Below the pieces are notes generated by a model. That model ran no database searches and was not told the DNA's origin. It worked only from the letters and a program-made list of their open reading frames with translations. From NCBI GenBank assembly GCA_945889545.1, contig CAMDCC010000038.1:1-14977 (forward strand): DNA of 14,977 bases, read 5' to 3'. The DNA is from Bifidobacterium breve. Lineage in GTDB: Bacteria; Actinomycetota; Acidimicrobiia; IMCC26256; PALSA-555. The position numbers and the translations under genes are program-made. Positions 1 through 7,954 of this stretch are shown in pieces. Within the stretch, counting starts at the first letter, position 1, and every line of letters begins with the position of its first letter.

Positions 1-420
1 GGCCCGCACCGAAGGCCGGAACGGGTCGTTGAGCCCGCTTTCGGCCAGCGCCGCGGTCACGAACGCGCTGCCATCGGTGATCGCCGGAAGCCAACGCGCC
101 TTTTGGTCGGCGGTTCCGAGCTCGGCGATGGGGAGGGCACCGCAGACGATCGCAGCCCAGTACGGCACGGGCGCGACCGTGCGCCCAAGCTGTTCGAGCA
201 GCAGACACGTTGCAATCATCCCGAGCCCGCTCCCGCCGTCGCTCTCGGGGAGCGCGATGCCGAGCAAGTTCGCCTCGGCCAGCGCGCGCCAGAGGTCGCG
301 GTCGATGCGCTCCTCTCCGGCCTCGATCGTCTTGACCCGCTCAACCGTTGCGTGCCCCTGGAAGATCTGCTCGGCCAGGTCGCGCACGGCCTGCTGCTCT
401 TCAGAAAGCGAGAAGTCCAT
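1..420 (-). CDS. Acyl-CoA dehydrogenase, ChsE1/FadE28-like, N-terminal part (cut by window edge)
   Basis: This is the first 140 residues of a flavin acyl-CoA dehydrogenase, beginning MDFSLSEEQQAVRDLAEQIF, and the frame is open to the window edge. The LSEEQQAVRDLA opening, the LPESDGGSGLG stretch near residue 80 and the helical LLLEQLGRTVAPVP segment are typical of the N-terminal helical domain. The ATG follows the stop codon of the upstream ChsH2-like gene with no gap (TAG then ATG), so the two are surely co-translated. In Mycobacterium the ChsE1-ChsE2 pair forms an alpha2beta2 dehydrogenase acting on the last three-carbon part of the cholesterol side chain, with ChsE1 the partner lacking the catalytic base. 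The neighbours here suggest the same role. The catalytic region is outside the window, so the subfamily is inferred from context and from the N-terminus as I remember FadE28. Confidence 0.8.
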   Translation of the reverse strand, partial: MDFSLSEEQQAVRDLAEQIFQGHATVERVKTIEAGEERIDRDLWRALAEANLLGIALPESDGGSGLGMIATCLLLEQLGRTVAPVPYWAAIVCGALPIAELGTADQKARWLPAITDGSAFVTAALAESGLNDPFRPSVRA

Positions 421-1425
421 CTACTTCGTCCCCGCTGGCTTCTTCCCCGCTGGACCGAACGCGGGAAGCGTGAGGTCGGGGTCGTGCTCTACCCACTCGA
501 CTTCGACTGGCATGCCGATGGTGATGTCGGCGTGGTCGATGCCCACGATGTTGGCGACGAGGCGCGTGCCCTCCTCCAGATCGATGAGCCCGACGGCGAG
601 CGGGTAGTCGAACGCCGGCACCTGCGGGTAGTGGTTCACGACGAAGCTGTAGACGGCGCCACGGCCGCTCGCCTCGGCGGCATCCCACTCGTACGAGCCG
701 CACTTGTCGCACCGCGGTCGGGGCGGGTGGCGCAGCACGCCACACCCGGAGCAGCGCTGGATGACGAGTCGGTGCTCCTTCGCCGCTTCGAACCAGAACT
801 GGTTGTCACGCGTGAGGGCGGGACGCGGGCGCAACGGGCGAGCCCGTTTTTCAAAGTCTGGCGTCTCGGCGTCGGCCTTCGGCACGGTTGCTTGGCGACC
901 AGTGCCGGGGCGGAACTTGAGGATGCGGAACATCTGGCGACCAACGGGCTCGCCGTCGAGCGTCTCGTACTCCACTCGCGTGGTGATGAAGTGGCCGACA
1001 CCGAGGCCGGTTGCCTTCTCTTCCGAGACCGAGTCGATGACCGTGCGGCTTCGCAGGTGGTCACCCAAGTGGAGCATGCGGTCGTACTCCTGCTCACAGT
1101 TCGTGGCGACGACCGACGTGAAGCCTTCGCTCTCGACGAGCGCCATGAGTGAATCCTGCGCGTTGCCACCCTCGCGAGCGGCTGGCGCGATGCCGCGCAT
1201 CACCCAGGCCTGCATCATCACCGGCGGGGCGATCACCTGTCCGTGCACCGACTTCGTGGCGATGTCGGGCTCGGTGTACACGGGGTTCTTGTCGCCCATC
1301 GCCTCGACCCAGTGCCGGATCATCGCCTGGTTCACCTCGTCGGCACCGTTCTGCGAGCCGACCTCGCTGCCCGCGAACACCTGGAGCTTCGCGAGAAACG
1401 CCGCCTTTGCTGCGTCGTCACTCAT
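421..1425 (-). CDS. chsH2: MaoC hydratase-like + DUF35 (Zn-ribbon/OB-fold) fusion, ChsH2-like
   Basis: 334 residues. Residues 1-175 form a MaoC/hot-dog domain (GDKNPVYTE at 44-52, HGQVIAPPVM at 61-70). Residues 205-325 form a DUF35 module with a zinc ribbon of C225, C228, C239 and C242, followed by an OB-fold. This fusion is the architecture of ChsH2, which with ChsH1 hydrates the enoyl-CoA of the degraded cholesterol side chain, and whose DUF35 part binds the aldolase Ltp2. In hydratase motifs the sequence is DxNPxH; here the histidine position is Tyr50, so this domain probably needs a catalytic MaoC partner, not present in the window. The ATG at 1425 was chosen because AAAGGGA lies five bases upstream; an in-frame ATG at 1467 lies in repeat DNA. 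It ends exactly where the next dehydrogenase begins. Confidence 0.88.
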   Translation of the reverse strand: MSDDAAKAAFLAKLQVFAGSEVGSQNGADEVNQAMIRHWVEAMGDKNPVYTEPDIATKSVHGQVIAPPVMMQAWVMRGIAPAAREGGNAQDSLMALVESEGFTSVVATNCEQEYDRMLHLGDHLRSRTVIDSVSEEKATGLGVGHFITTRVEYETLDGEPVGRQMFRILKFRPGTGRQATVPKADAETPDFEKRARPLRPRPALTRDNQFWFEAAKEHRLVIQRCSGCGVLRHPPRPRCDKCGSYEWDAAEASGRGAVYSFVVNHYPQVPAFDYPLAVGLIDLEEGTRLVANIVGIDHADITIGMPVEVEWVEHDPDLTLPAFGPAGKKPAGTK

Positions 1426-1440
1426 CGATTCCCTTTGCGG

Positions 1441-1533
1441 TGCTCCCGCTCCGCTACTTCCGCTCACTGCGCTCGCTCCAACACCCTTGGCGCTGCTCCC
1501 ACTCCGCTACTTCCGCTCGCTGCGCTCGCTCCA
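1441..1533. repeat. Two-copy tandem repeat (period 53) in an intergenic gap
   Basis: Two 40-base copies at 1441-1480 and 1494-1533 differ at two positions, giving a period of 53 bases. Each contains CTCCGCTACTTCCGCTC followed by GCGCTCGCTCC. A degenerate continuation (TTCGCTCCGTTCGCAACGCAGG) follows, and CCAACACC at 1478-1485 can pair with GGTGTTGG at 1553-1560. The block fills most of the 154-base gap between the ChsE2-like and ChsH2-like genes, which are otherwise expected to be one operon. No open reading frame of its own is credible. Confidence 0.8.
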
Positions 1534-1579
1534 TTCGCTCCGTTCGCAACGCAGGTGTTGGTGTCCATCCCCGCAGGCT

Positions 1580-2773
1580 TCATCGCCCGCTCCGTACCAT
1601 GCCGAGGCCGGTCGTTGCGACGATCTCTCGGAGCACTTCCACTACGCCCCCACCGAACGTGTTGATCTGTGCGGAGCGCCCCATGCGCTCCACGTCGCCT
1701 TGGAGCGCGGCGCCAGCCGAGCCTTCAGGCAGGTAACCGACCGCGCCGAGGATGCCGAGGAACAACCGGTACGCGTCGATCTGCGTCTCGACGCCGAACA
1801 CCTTGACGGCCGACGCGTCCGTCGGTGTGAGCGTGCCGCTTGCGACGGCTGCGGCCATCCGCCAGTTGAGCAGCTTCATCGCCTCGAGCTTGGCGTGCGC
1901 CTTGGCGAGATCCATCTGCACCCAGGCCACGTCGAGCATGCGCCCCTCGGAACCAGGTGTGCCGTCGCCCGACGGCGTGTCGCGGCACCATTCGACCATC
2001 CGGTCGTAGAGCCGGTGCGTGGTGCCGCCGAGCGCAGCGAGACCGACACGTTCGTGGTTGAGCTGGTTGGTGATCAAGCGCCAGCCGGCGTTCACATCGC
2101 CGACCACGTTGCCCTTGGGCACGCGCACATCGTCGTAGTACGACGCCTGCGTGACCACGCTGCCGACCGTCACGATCGGCGTGCACTTGAAGCCGGGCGA
2201 CGACGTCGGGACGATGATGATCGAGATGCCCTTGTGCTTTGGTGCGTCAGCATCGGTGCGACACGCGAGCCAGATGTAATCGGCTTGGTTGGCACCGCTC
2301 GTGAAGACCTTGTTGCCGTTGATGACCCACTCGTCGCCGTCATCGATCGCGCGCGTGCGCAGCGACGCGAGGTCGGTGCCCGCCTCAGGTTCCGTGTAGC
2401 CGATCGCGAAGTTGATGTCGCCGTTGAGGATGCCTGGGAGGAACTGCTGCTTCTGCTCGTCGGAGCCGTAGGCCATGATCGTGGGGCCGACCGTGTTGAC
2501 CGTGACAAACGGGAACGGGGCGCCCGCGCGCTGCACCTCGTCGAAGAAGATGAACTGATCGAGCTCGCCCCGACCCTGGCCGCCGTACTCCTTCGGCCAG
2601 CCGATGCCGAGCCAGCCGTCGGCCCCGATCTGGCGCACGACGTCGCGGTACTCGGGGCTGCCCTCGCCCGGTGGGCCGAGCGCCTCCCTGACCTGGGGAG
2701 TCATGAGCGCGGCGAAGTACTCCCGTAGCTCCGTGCGGAGCGCCCGCTGCTCGTCCGTGTAATCCAAAAACAT
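1580..2773 (-). CDS. chsE2: Acyl-CoA dehydrogenase, ChsE2/FadE29-like
   Basis: 397 residues, full length for the family. It opens MFLDYTDEQRALRTELREYF and carries the FAD/substrate motif GYTEPEAGTDLASLRT (125-140), the KVFTSGANQADYIWLACRTD strand region (155-174) and a C-terminal TFGGGVVEVLREI. The usual medium-chain YEGT glutamate is replaced by Gly, but Glu241 in LNHERV sits where isovaleryl- and long-chain-type enzymes keep their base, so it should be catalytic. From memory it closely resembles M. tuberculosis FadE29 (ChsE2), including motif spacing. It probably pairs with the ChsE1-like subunit at 1-420 to dehydrogenate a steroid propionyl-CoA side chain. The ATG is the only sensible start and directly abuts a KstR-type operator, with no Shine-Dalgarno, suggesting a leaderless or near-leaderless mRNA. 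Confidence 0.9.
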   Translation of the reverse strand: MFLDYTDEQRALRTELREYFAALMTPQVREALGPPGEGSPEYRDVVRQIGADGWLGIGWPKEYGGQGRGELDQFIFFDEVQRAGAPFPFVTVNTVGPTIMAYGSDEQKQQFLPGILNGDINFAIGYTEPEAGTDLASLRTRAIDDGDEWVINGNKVFTSGANQADYIWLACRTDADAPKHKGISIIIVPTSSPGFKCTPIVTVGSVVTQASYYDDVRVPKGNVVGDVNAGWRLITNQLNHERVGLAALGGTTHRLYDRMVEWCRDTPSGDGTPGSEGRMLDVAWVQMDLAKAHAKLEAMKLLNWRMAAAVASGTLTPTDASAVKVFGVETQIDAYRLFLGILGAVGYLPEGSAGAALQGDVERMGRSAQINTFGGGVVEVLREIVATTGLGMVRSGR

Positions 2774-2786
2774 AGAACGTGTTCCA
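2773..2786 (-). promoter_or_regulatory. KstR-type operator upstream of the chsE2-like gene
   Basis: The 14-mer TAGAACGTGTTCCA (plus strand) matches the known KstR pattern TnnAACnnGTTnnA at every specified base. It touches the start codon of the ChsE2-like gene and lies downstream of a TAGATT box, so a bound repressor would block transcription initiation. Two related sites lie upstream of other operons in the window. Confidence 0.75.
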
Positions 2787-2791
2787 ATCTA
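2786..2791 (-). promoter_or_regulatory. Probable -10 box (TAGATT) for the chsE2-like operon
   Basis: Read on the minus strand, TAGATT ends 12 bases before the ATG, with the KstR operator filling the space between. The only TTGACT-like -35 candidate lies 23 bases upstream, longer than usual, so the -35 call is not made. Confidence 0.35.
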
Positions 2792-2854
2792 CCGGCGCCC
2801 CCCGAAGGGCGGCCAGTCAACAGATCTAGGGTCAGGACGAGGGTTGCAGCGGGC

Positions 2855-2860
2855 TACGGT
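2855..2860 (+). promoter_or_regulatory. Possible -10 box (TACGGT) for phoD, leaderless start
   Basis: TACGGT ends eight bases before the ATG at 2869, and no Shine-Dalgarno is visible. That spacing would place the transcription start at or next to the start codon. The CoA-transferase gene at 12261 shows the same arrangement. Confidence 0.3.
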
Positions 2861-2868
2861 GCCGCCGC

Positions 2869-4384
2869 ATGGCTGATCCTGCGAGCTCGGTGTTCCCCCA
2901 CGGCGTGGCGAGCGGCGACCCGTTGAGCGACCGAGTCGTGCTCTGGACCCGGGTCACCACGGAGACGTCCGACGATGTGCCGGTGGCGTGGGTGGTGGCC
3001 CGCGACGCCGCCATCACCGATGTGATGGCGACGGGCGAGGCGGTGGCCACGCTCGACGGCGATTTCTCGGTCAGCGTCGACGTCGGCGGGCTCGAGCCCG
3101 ACACCCCACTACTGGTATGGGTTCCGGGCGTTCGACCAGGACTCACCCGTCGCTCGCACGCGGACGCTGCCGGCAACGACTGACCATGTGCGTTTCGCGA
3201 TGGTGTCGTGCGCCAAGTACAACGCCGGGTTCTTCAACGCGTACGCCCGCATTGCGGCGCGCGACGACCTCAACTTTCTGCTCCACCTCGGCGACTACAT
3301 CTACGAGGCGTCGAACACGCCGCCTGCGACCCAGACGCCGGGTGCCGACATCGACCGACCGTTCGACCCATTGCACGAGTGCGTGACGCTCGCCGACTAT
3401 CGAACTCGGTACAACCAGTACAAGCGCGACCCTGAGGTGCAGCTCCTGCACCTGATGCATCCGGTAATCGCATCCCTCGACGACCACGAGTTCGCCGACG
3501 GCGCGTGGCGCGAGGGCGCCACCGAGCACAAGCCTGAGTACGGACCTTGGGCCGCCCGCTTGGCGAACGCGTTCCGTGCACGAGAGGAGTGGTGCCCGGT
3601 GCGACGACCCGACCCGTCTGATCCTTCACGGATCTGGCGCTCGGTTGCACTCGGTGCGCTGGCCGAGATGTTCGTCATCGACACGCGCACCCGACGTGAT
3701 GAACCGGTAGGTGGCGACGCGATGCGCGACCCATCACGCACTGCGCTCGGCCCCGAACAGCGAGCGTGGCTGCTCGATTCGATCGACCGCTCGACCGCGA
3801 CGTGGCGGATCCTCGCCAACCCGTCGGTGATGGGGCGCACCTCGAACGCCGACCTGCCCGAGGACGTGCGACCGGCGCTCACGAAGGTGAAGCTCCTCGC
3901 CGACGGCGGTGAAGGTCCCGACTTCGACCAATGGGATGGGTACCCAGCCGAGCGCGAGTTCGTGCTCGACCACATCGCCAACAACGGCATCAACAATCTC
4001 GTCGTGCTCAGCGGCGATGTGCACGTATCGCTCGTGCTCGAGCTGCACCACAACGAGGACGAGCCGGTGGCGCCCGAGTTCGTCACACCGAGCCTCACGT
4101 CGCAGAACCTCGACGACAAGATGAAGTGGCCCCGTCACTCAGGCGACTCCGATGCGATCGTCGCGCGTGCGCAAGAGCTACTCCCCGACTGGGTGTGGGC
4201 CGACCTCGACAGTCATGGGTACGTCGTCGTCGATGTGGTACCCGAACGAGTGACGGTGGAGTTCTGGCACCTCGACTCCGTGCTCGAGCGCACACCCAAC
4301 GAGGAGCTGGGGTCGAAGTGGACCGTCGAGCTCGGCTCCGGTCGGGCGACACGAGTGCCTCCGGAGAGCACCTCGGCGCGGTAG
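2869..4384 (+). pseudogene. phoD: PhoD-type alkaline phosphatase, reading frame broken by one extra base
   Basis: The reading frame is split: 2869-3183 gives the PhoD N-terminal domain (VFPHGVASGDPLSDRVVLWT) and 3188-4384 the catalytic domain. Removing one C from the run at 3104-3107 joins them into a 504-residue protein reading VDVGGLEPDTHYWYGF, then RTRTLPATTDHVRFAMVSC, exactly as expected for PhoD. In the joined protein the metal-site motifs are intact: Cys114 (VSC), LGDYIYE (Asp142, Tyr145), LDDHE (203-206) and SGDVH (381-384). PhoD enzymes are Fe/Ca phosphodiesterase-phosphomonoesterases that release phosphate. Most are exported by Tat, but no signal peptide or twin-arginine is seen here, so this one would be cytoplasmic. 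The gene diverges from the chsE2-like operon and converges on the next. The break may be a real recent mutation or a sequencing error in a homopolymer. Confidence 0.85.
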
Positions 4385-4431
4385 GACCAACTCGGAGGGT
4401 GAACGCCGGCTAGGTGTCCTCAGCGTTCTTC

Positions 4432-5688
4432 CTAAGCGTTCTGGGGGACGTCTCGGAACGCTTCGGTCTTGTCGGGGCGGGGCTCTGACGGGAGGCCGAG
4501 CATGCGCTCGCCGAGGATGTTGCGCTGCACCTGCTCGGTGCCGCCCCCGATGCGGATGCCCCACTGCCCGAGAAACTGTTGCTGCCAGAAGCCGTCTTCG
4601 TACGCGTCATCCTTGTAGAGCATCCCCGCCGGACCTTCGATCGCGAGCGCGAGGTTGCCGTTCTCGTAGACGTGCTCCGAGATCGCCAGCTTCAAGACCG
4701 AGCTCTCCGGTCCTGGCGCCTTGCCCGCCTTCACCGCGGCACGAGCGCGTTCGCCCAGCCAACGCATCGTCTGGAACCGCGTGTAGGTGGCGGCGAGTCG
4801 CTGACGCATCACCGGATCGTCGGTTTGCCCGAAATGACGGGCCAGCTCGAGGTAGTCGCGGAAGCCCATCCCGCTTCCTCCACCACCGATGAGGACGCGC
4901 TCGCTCATGAGGGTGGCCTGGGTTACGCCCCAACCGCCGTTGACCTCGCCAAGCACGTTCTCGTGCGGGATGCGCACGTCGGTGAGGAACGTCTCGTTGA
5001 AGTGGGCGACGCCAGTGATCTGGCGGAGTGGCCGAGCCTCGATGCCTGGCGTCGACATGTCGACCAGGAAGTAGGTGATGCCGCGGTGCTTGGGCACATC
5101 CCAGTCGGTACGGGTGATCAGGATCCCCCAGTCGGCCACGTGCGCGAACGAGTTCCAGACCTTCTGGCCATTGACGACCCACTCGTCGCCGTCGCGTTCG
5201 GCGCGCGTGGTGAGACCGGCGAGGTCGGAGCCGGCACCCGGCTCGCTGAAGAGCTGGCACCAGAGCTCATCACCGCTCAACAACGGTGGGATGAAGCGCT
5301 TCTTCTGCTCCTCGGTGCCGTACGCCAGGATTGTCGGCACGACCATCCCGAGGCCCACCGAGAAGATGCCGGTGTCGATCTCGTAGCGCGCAACCTCTTG
5401 TTGGAACACGCGCTGCTCGGCGGCGGTGTGACCGCGTCCGCCGTACTCCTTCGGAACGGCGATACCGCCGAACCCGGCGTCGTAGAGCTTGCGTTGCCAG
5501 GAGCGGGCCCGCTCCAGGTGCAGCTTCTCTTCGTCGGGCGCGACGGTAGTGGCGGTGAAACGGCGCTTGAACTCGTTCGCGTCAGGACGGCGACGCTCGG
5601 CGTTGGCGTCGAGCCAGGCGCGCACTTCATCACGGAACGATGCGACTCCCGGGTCTTCTTGATCCGGTGGCGCCGCAACCGTGGTCAC
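4432..5688 (-). CDS. Acyl-CoA dehydrogenase
   Basis: 418 residues from the GTG at 5688. It has the N-terminal helical domain, the WQRKLYDAGFGGIAVPKEYG segment (64-83), the FAD-binding motif QLFSEPGAGSDLAGLTTR (145-162) and the C-terminal GGGTEQVQRNILGERMLG. The medium-chain YEGT glutamate is Gly here, while Glu263 (LMSERVLIG) occupies the isovaleryl-type base position. It is the last gene of the operon, beginning seven bases after the stop of the Ltp3-like gene, with AAAGAAG as a weak ribosome site. An apparent longer frame upstream runs through the thiolase gene and is not credible. Context suggests an alpha,beta-dehydrogenase for a steroid or branched side-chain CoA ester, but the substrate cannot be read from sequence. 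Confidence 0.9.
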   Translation of the reverse strand: MTTVAAPPDQEDPGVASFRDEVRAWLDANAERRRPDANEFKRRFTATTVAPDEEKLHLERARSWQRKLYDAGFGGIAVPKEYGGRGHTAAEQRVFQQEVARYEIDTGIFSVGLGMVVPTILAYGTEEQKKRFIPPLLSGDELWCQLFSEPGAGSDLAGLTTRAERDGDEWVVNGQKVWNSFAHVADWGILITRTDWDVPKHRGITYFLVDMSTPGIEARPLRQITGVAHFNETFLTDVRIPHENVLGEVNGGWGVTQATLMSERVLIGGGGSGMGFRDYLELARHFGQTDDPVMRQRLAATYTRFQTMRWLGERARAAVKAGKAPGPESSVLKLAISEHVYENGNLALAIEGPAGMLYKDDAYEDGFWQQQFLGQWGIRIGGGTEQVQRNILGERMLGLPSEPRPDKTEAFRDVPQNA

Positions 5689-5695
5689 GGCGGTA

Positions 5696-6862
5696 CTACT
5701 TCTTTGCGTCGACGGCGTCGAGCGAAGAGCCGACGACCCACATCGCGAAGTACTGCGCCGCGCCTCCGTACGCCTGCGCGAGGCCCACGTGCGCGTCGGC
5801 CACCTGGTGCTCACCGGCTTCGCCCCGTACTTGGAGTGCGGCTTCGGCAAACCGCAGCATGCCCGACGCACCGATCGGGTTCGACGAGAGCACGCCGCCC
5901 GACGGGTTGACCGGGAAGTCGCCGGTGATCTGCGTACTGCCGTCTTCGACCATCCGCCAGCCCTCGCCAGGACCGGCGATGTCGTGCCCCTCGAGCCACA
6001 TGGGCTCGTACCAGGAGAACGGCACGTAGAGCTCGGCGATGTCGATCTGCTCGCGCGGGTTGGTGATGCCTGCGGCGTCGTAGACCATGTGCGCGCACTC
6101 GACGCCGGCAAGCGGGCGCACGGTGTCGCGGCCCGGGAACGTGCCCAGTTCACTGCGCATCGCGGTCCCGAGCACCCACGCCGGCTTGCGCGGCGCCTTC
6201 TTTGCGCCGGCTTCGTTCGTGAGCACCATCGCGACCGCGCCATCCGACGACGGGCACGACTCGAGGAAGTGGATCGGGTCCCACAGCATCGGGGACTCCT
6301 TGACCTTCTCGATCGAGATGTCGGGGAGGTGCAGGTGCGCATACGGGTTCTTGCACGCGTTCTGACGGTCCTTGACCGCAACCTTCCAACCGATGTCTTC
6401 GGGCGCACCCGACTTGTTGATGTACGTGCGCATCCAGGGGGCGAAGATGCCGCCCGCGCCCATGCCGCCGCTCCGACCGCCGGCAAGGCCCCACTGCGCG
6501 TTGCCTTCGGCCTGCTTCTCGTACGCGACGGTGAGCACACGCTCATGGACGCCGGTCTGCACGAGGTGCGTAGCGACCAGCGCCGTCGAACCACCCACAC
6601 TGCCGGCGGTGTGCACCCGCATCATGGGCTTGCCGTTCGCGCCGAGCGCGTCAGCCATGCTCAGCTCCGGCATCATCACGCCCTCGAATGGGTCAGGCGC
6701 CTTGCCGAGCACCACCGCGTCGATGTCGGTCCAGTTGAGCTCGGCGTCGTCGAGTGCGCGCTGTGCGGCTTCGCGCACGAGCCCTGGCAGCGACACGTCG
6801 TCGCGCTTCTTCTTGTGCTTCGTCTGACCGATGCCGATGACCGCCGCTGGCTGGCTGCTCAC
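5696..6862 (-). CDS. ltp3: Thiolase-like lipid-transfer protein, Ltp3-like (probable steroid side-chain aldolase)
   Basis: 388 residues of the SCP2-thiolase family. It begins MSSQPAAVIGIGQTKHKKK and contains HTAGSVGGSTALVA (84-97), NPSGGVLSSNPIGASG (319-334) and AHVGLAQAYGGAAQ (357-370). Where SCP2 thiolases have NNNCATGSTAL the nucleophilic cysteine is Ser88 here, and the C-terminal CxGGG-like site reads AYGG with Tyr365. Loss of the cysteine and a tyrosine at this place resemble Ltp2-type enzymes, which cleave by retro-aldol reaction. In Rhodococcus, ltp3 and ltp4 are needed to degrade C24-branched sterol side chains; length and gene order (DUF35, ltp4, ltp3) match M. tuberculosis Rv3521-Rv3523. 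The start is the GTG at 6862, 36 bases after the ltp4-like stop, with GAAGG upstream. Confidence 0.85.
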   Translation of the reverse strand: MSSQPAAVIGIGQTKHKKKRDDVSLPGLVREAAQRALDDAELNWTDIDAVVLGKAPDPFEGVMMPELSMADALGANGKPMMRVHTAGSVGGSTALVATHLVQTGVHERVLTVAYEKQAEGNAQWGLAGGRSGGMGAGGIFAPWMRTYINKSGAPEDIGWKVAVKDRQNACKNPYAHLHLPDISIEKVKESPMLWDPIHFLESCPSSDGAVAMVLTNEAGAKKAPRKPAWVLGTAMRSELGTFPGRDTVRPLAGVECAHMVYDAAGITNPREQIDIAELYVPFSWYEPMWLEGHDIAGPGEGWRMVEDGSTQITGDFPVNPSGGVLSSNPIGASGMLRFAEAALQVRGEAGEHQVADAHVGLAQAYGGAAQYFAMWVVGSSLDAVDAKK

Positions 6863-6898
6863 CTTGGTGCCTTCGCTTCCGCTGGCTCGTTGCGCACG

Positions 6899-7954
6899 TC
6901 AGTCCCCTTCCAGCACGGCGACGAGGTTCTGCTGGAGGCACTGGCCCGACGTGGCGTGCGCGACCGCGCGACCCTTGCCGTGCTCTGCGATCTGACGGGC
7001 AGCTTCGGCAAACCGAGCCAGTCCGACGGCCATCACCGGGTTCGCGGCGAGCGGCCCACCCGATGGGTTGATCTCCACGTCGTCACCGAGACCCAGCTCC
7101 TCGCAGAGCAGCTTCTCTTGGTACGAGAACGTTGCGGACAGCTCGGCAATGTCGACCTTGGCGTCGCCAACTCCGGCCTTCTTGCCTGCCAGCCGGGTCG
7201 ACGGCGACTCGGTGAGGTCGCGCATCCCCGGCTGGTGGATGTCGATGCGGTGGTCGATCCCTCGGATCCAGACCGGGCGCTTGCTCAACGACTTGGCCTT
7301 GTCGGCGGTGGCGAGAATCACGGCGCACGCGCCGTCAGAGATGGGAGGGAGGTCGTGACGCCGCAGTGGCGCGGTCACATACGGCTCCTTGAGCAGCGCG
7401 TCGGGATCGTCATCGCCCGTCACCTGCGCGTACGGGTTGCCGATGGCGCTCTTGCGGCTGCGCGCGGCGATCTCGGCCATCTCGCGCTCGGTGATCTTGC
7501 CGGCGTCGAGCATGGCGCGGGCTTGAAGTGCCGCGAGCGACACTGGGTCGGCACCCAGCGGTGTGAGCGTGTACGGGTCCATCTGGTGTGGGTAGACCTC
7601 GGCCGGGACACCCGGCGACGACTTCCCCGATCCGAATACGAGCGCGGTGTCGATATCGCCGTGCTGGAGCCGCACCCACGCTTCGTACAAAGCCCAGGCG
7701 CCGTCCATCTCCACGTGTGACTCGGTGATCGGCGGCCAAGCGCCGACCGCTTCGAGGTTCATCACGAAGGCGAACGTTTGCCCGGAGAGATAGTCGCACG
7801 AACCCGCGCATGTGAAGCCGATCTCGCGACGTTCCACGCCGGCGCGCTCGATCGCCTCGCTGATGACCGGGAAGAGGAACTGCGGCTCGGTGAGCTCAGA
7901 CTGCCGCCACGACGGCGACTGCGCGTACCCGACGATTGCGATGTCGTTCGCCAT
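6899..7954 (-). CDS. ltp4: Thiolase-like lipid-transfer protein, Ltp4-like
   Basis: 351 residues, beginning MANDIAIVGYAQSPSWRQSE. The thiolase fold is shown by SCDYLSGQTFAFVM (52-65), PPISDGACAVILAT (203-216) and INPSGGPLAANPVMAVGLAR (295-314). The segment aligned with the catalytic NNNCATGSTAL reads ESHVEMDGAWAL, so the nucleophilic cysteine is absent. The length matches mycobacterial Ltp4 (about 354 residues), which acts with Ltp3 on branched sterol side chains. The start shares one base with the stop of the upstream DUF35 gene (TGATG), indicating translational coupling and probably a protein complex. A longer frame extending upstream to 8425 only reads through the DUF35 gene and is rejected. 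Confidence 0.86.
   Translation of the reverse strand: MANDIAIVGYAQSPSWRQSELTEPQFLFPVISEAIERAGVERREIGFTCAGSCDYLSGQTFAFVMNLEAVGAWPPITESHVEMDGAWALYEAWVRLQHGDIDTALVFGSGKSSPGVPAEVYPHQMDPYTLTPLGADPVSLAALQARAMLDAGKITEREMAEIAARSRKSAIGNPYAQVTGDDDPDALLKEPYVTAPLRRHDLPPISDGACAVILATADKAKSLSKRPVWIRGIDHRIDIHQPGMRDLTESPSTRLAGKKAGVGDAKVDIAELSATFSYQEKLLCEELGLGDDVEINPSGGPLAANPVMAVGLARFAEAARQIAEHGKGRAVAHATSGQCLQQNLVAVLEGD

Noticed and set aside
704..2728. 674-codon plus-strand open frame
   Set aside because: It runs antisense through the ChsH2-like and ChsE2-like genes, has low-complexity Arg/Asp/Val-rich composition and no recognisable domain; a GC-rich shadow frame.
2794..2814. GGCGCCC...GGGCGGCC hairpin in the phoD/chsE2 divergent gap
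   Set aside because: Imperfect stem with a bulge, in a GC-rich promoter region; it could be chance and no function can be supported.
4385..4431. Search for a bidirectional terminator between convergent phoD and the dehydrogenase gene
   Set aside because: No convincing stem-loop or T-run; only a direct repeat of AGCGTTCT.
5144..5157. GAACGAGTTC, a further KstR-like palindrome
   Set aside because: It lies inside the acyl-CoA dehydrogenase gene, is explained by codons for Trp-Asn-Ser-Phe, and lacks the AGAAC flank shared by the three intergenic sites.
5567..5580. GAACTCGTTC palindrome
   Set aside because: Also within the dehydrogenase coding sequence, with unmatched outer bases; a few such weak matches are expected in 15 kb.
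4432..6600. 722-codon frame extending the acyl-CoA dehydrogenase upstream
   Set aside because: The extra N-terminal part is the thiolase gene read out of frame; the GTG at 5688 right after the thiolase stop is the better start.
5681..7720. 679-codon plus-strand open frame
   Set aside because: Antisense to the two thiolase-like genes whose motifs are clear; no domain in the plus-strand translation.
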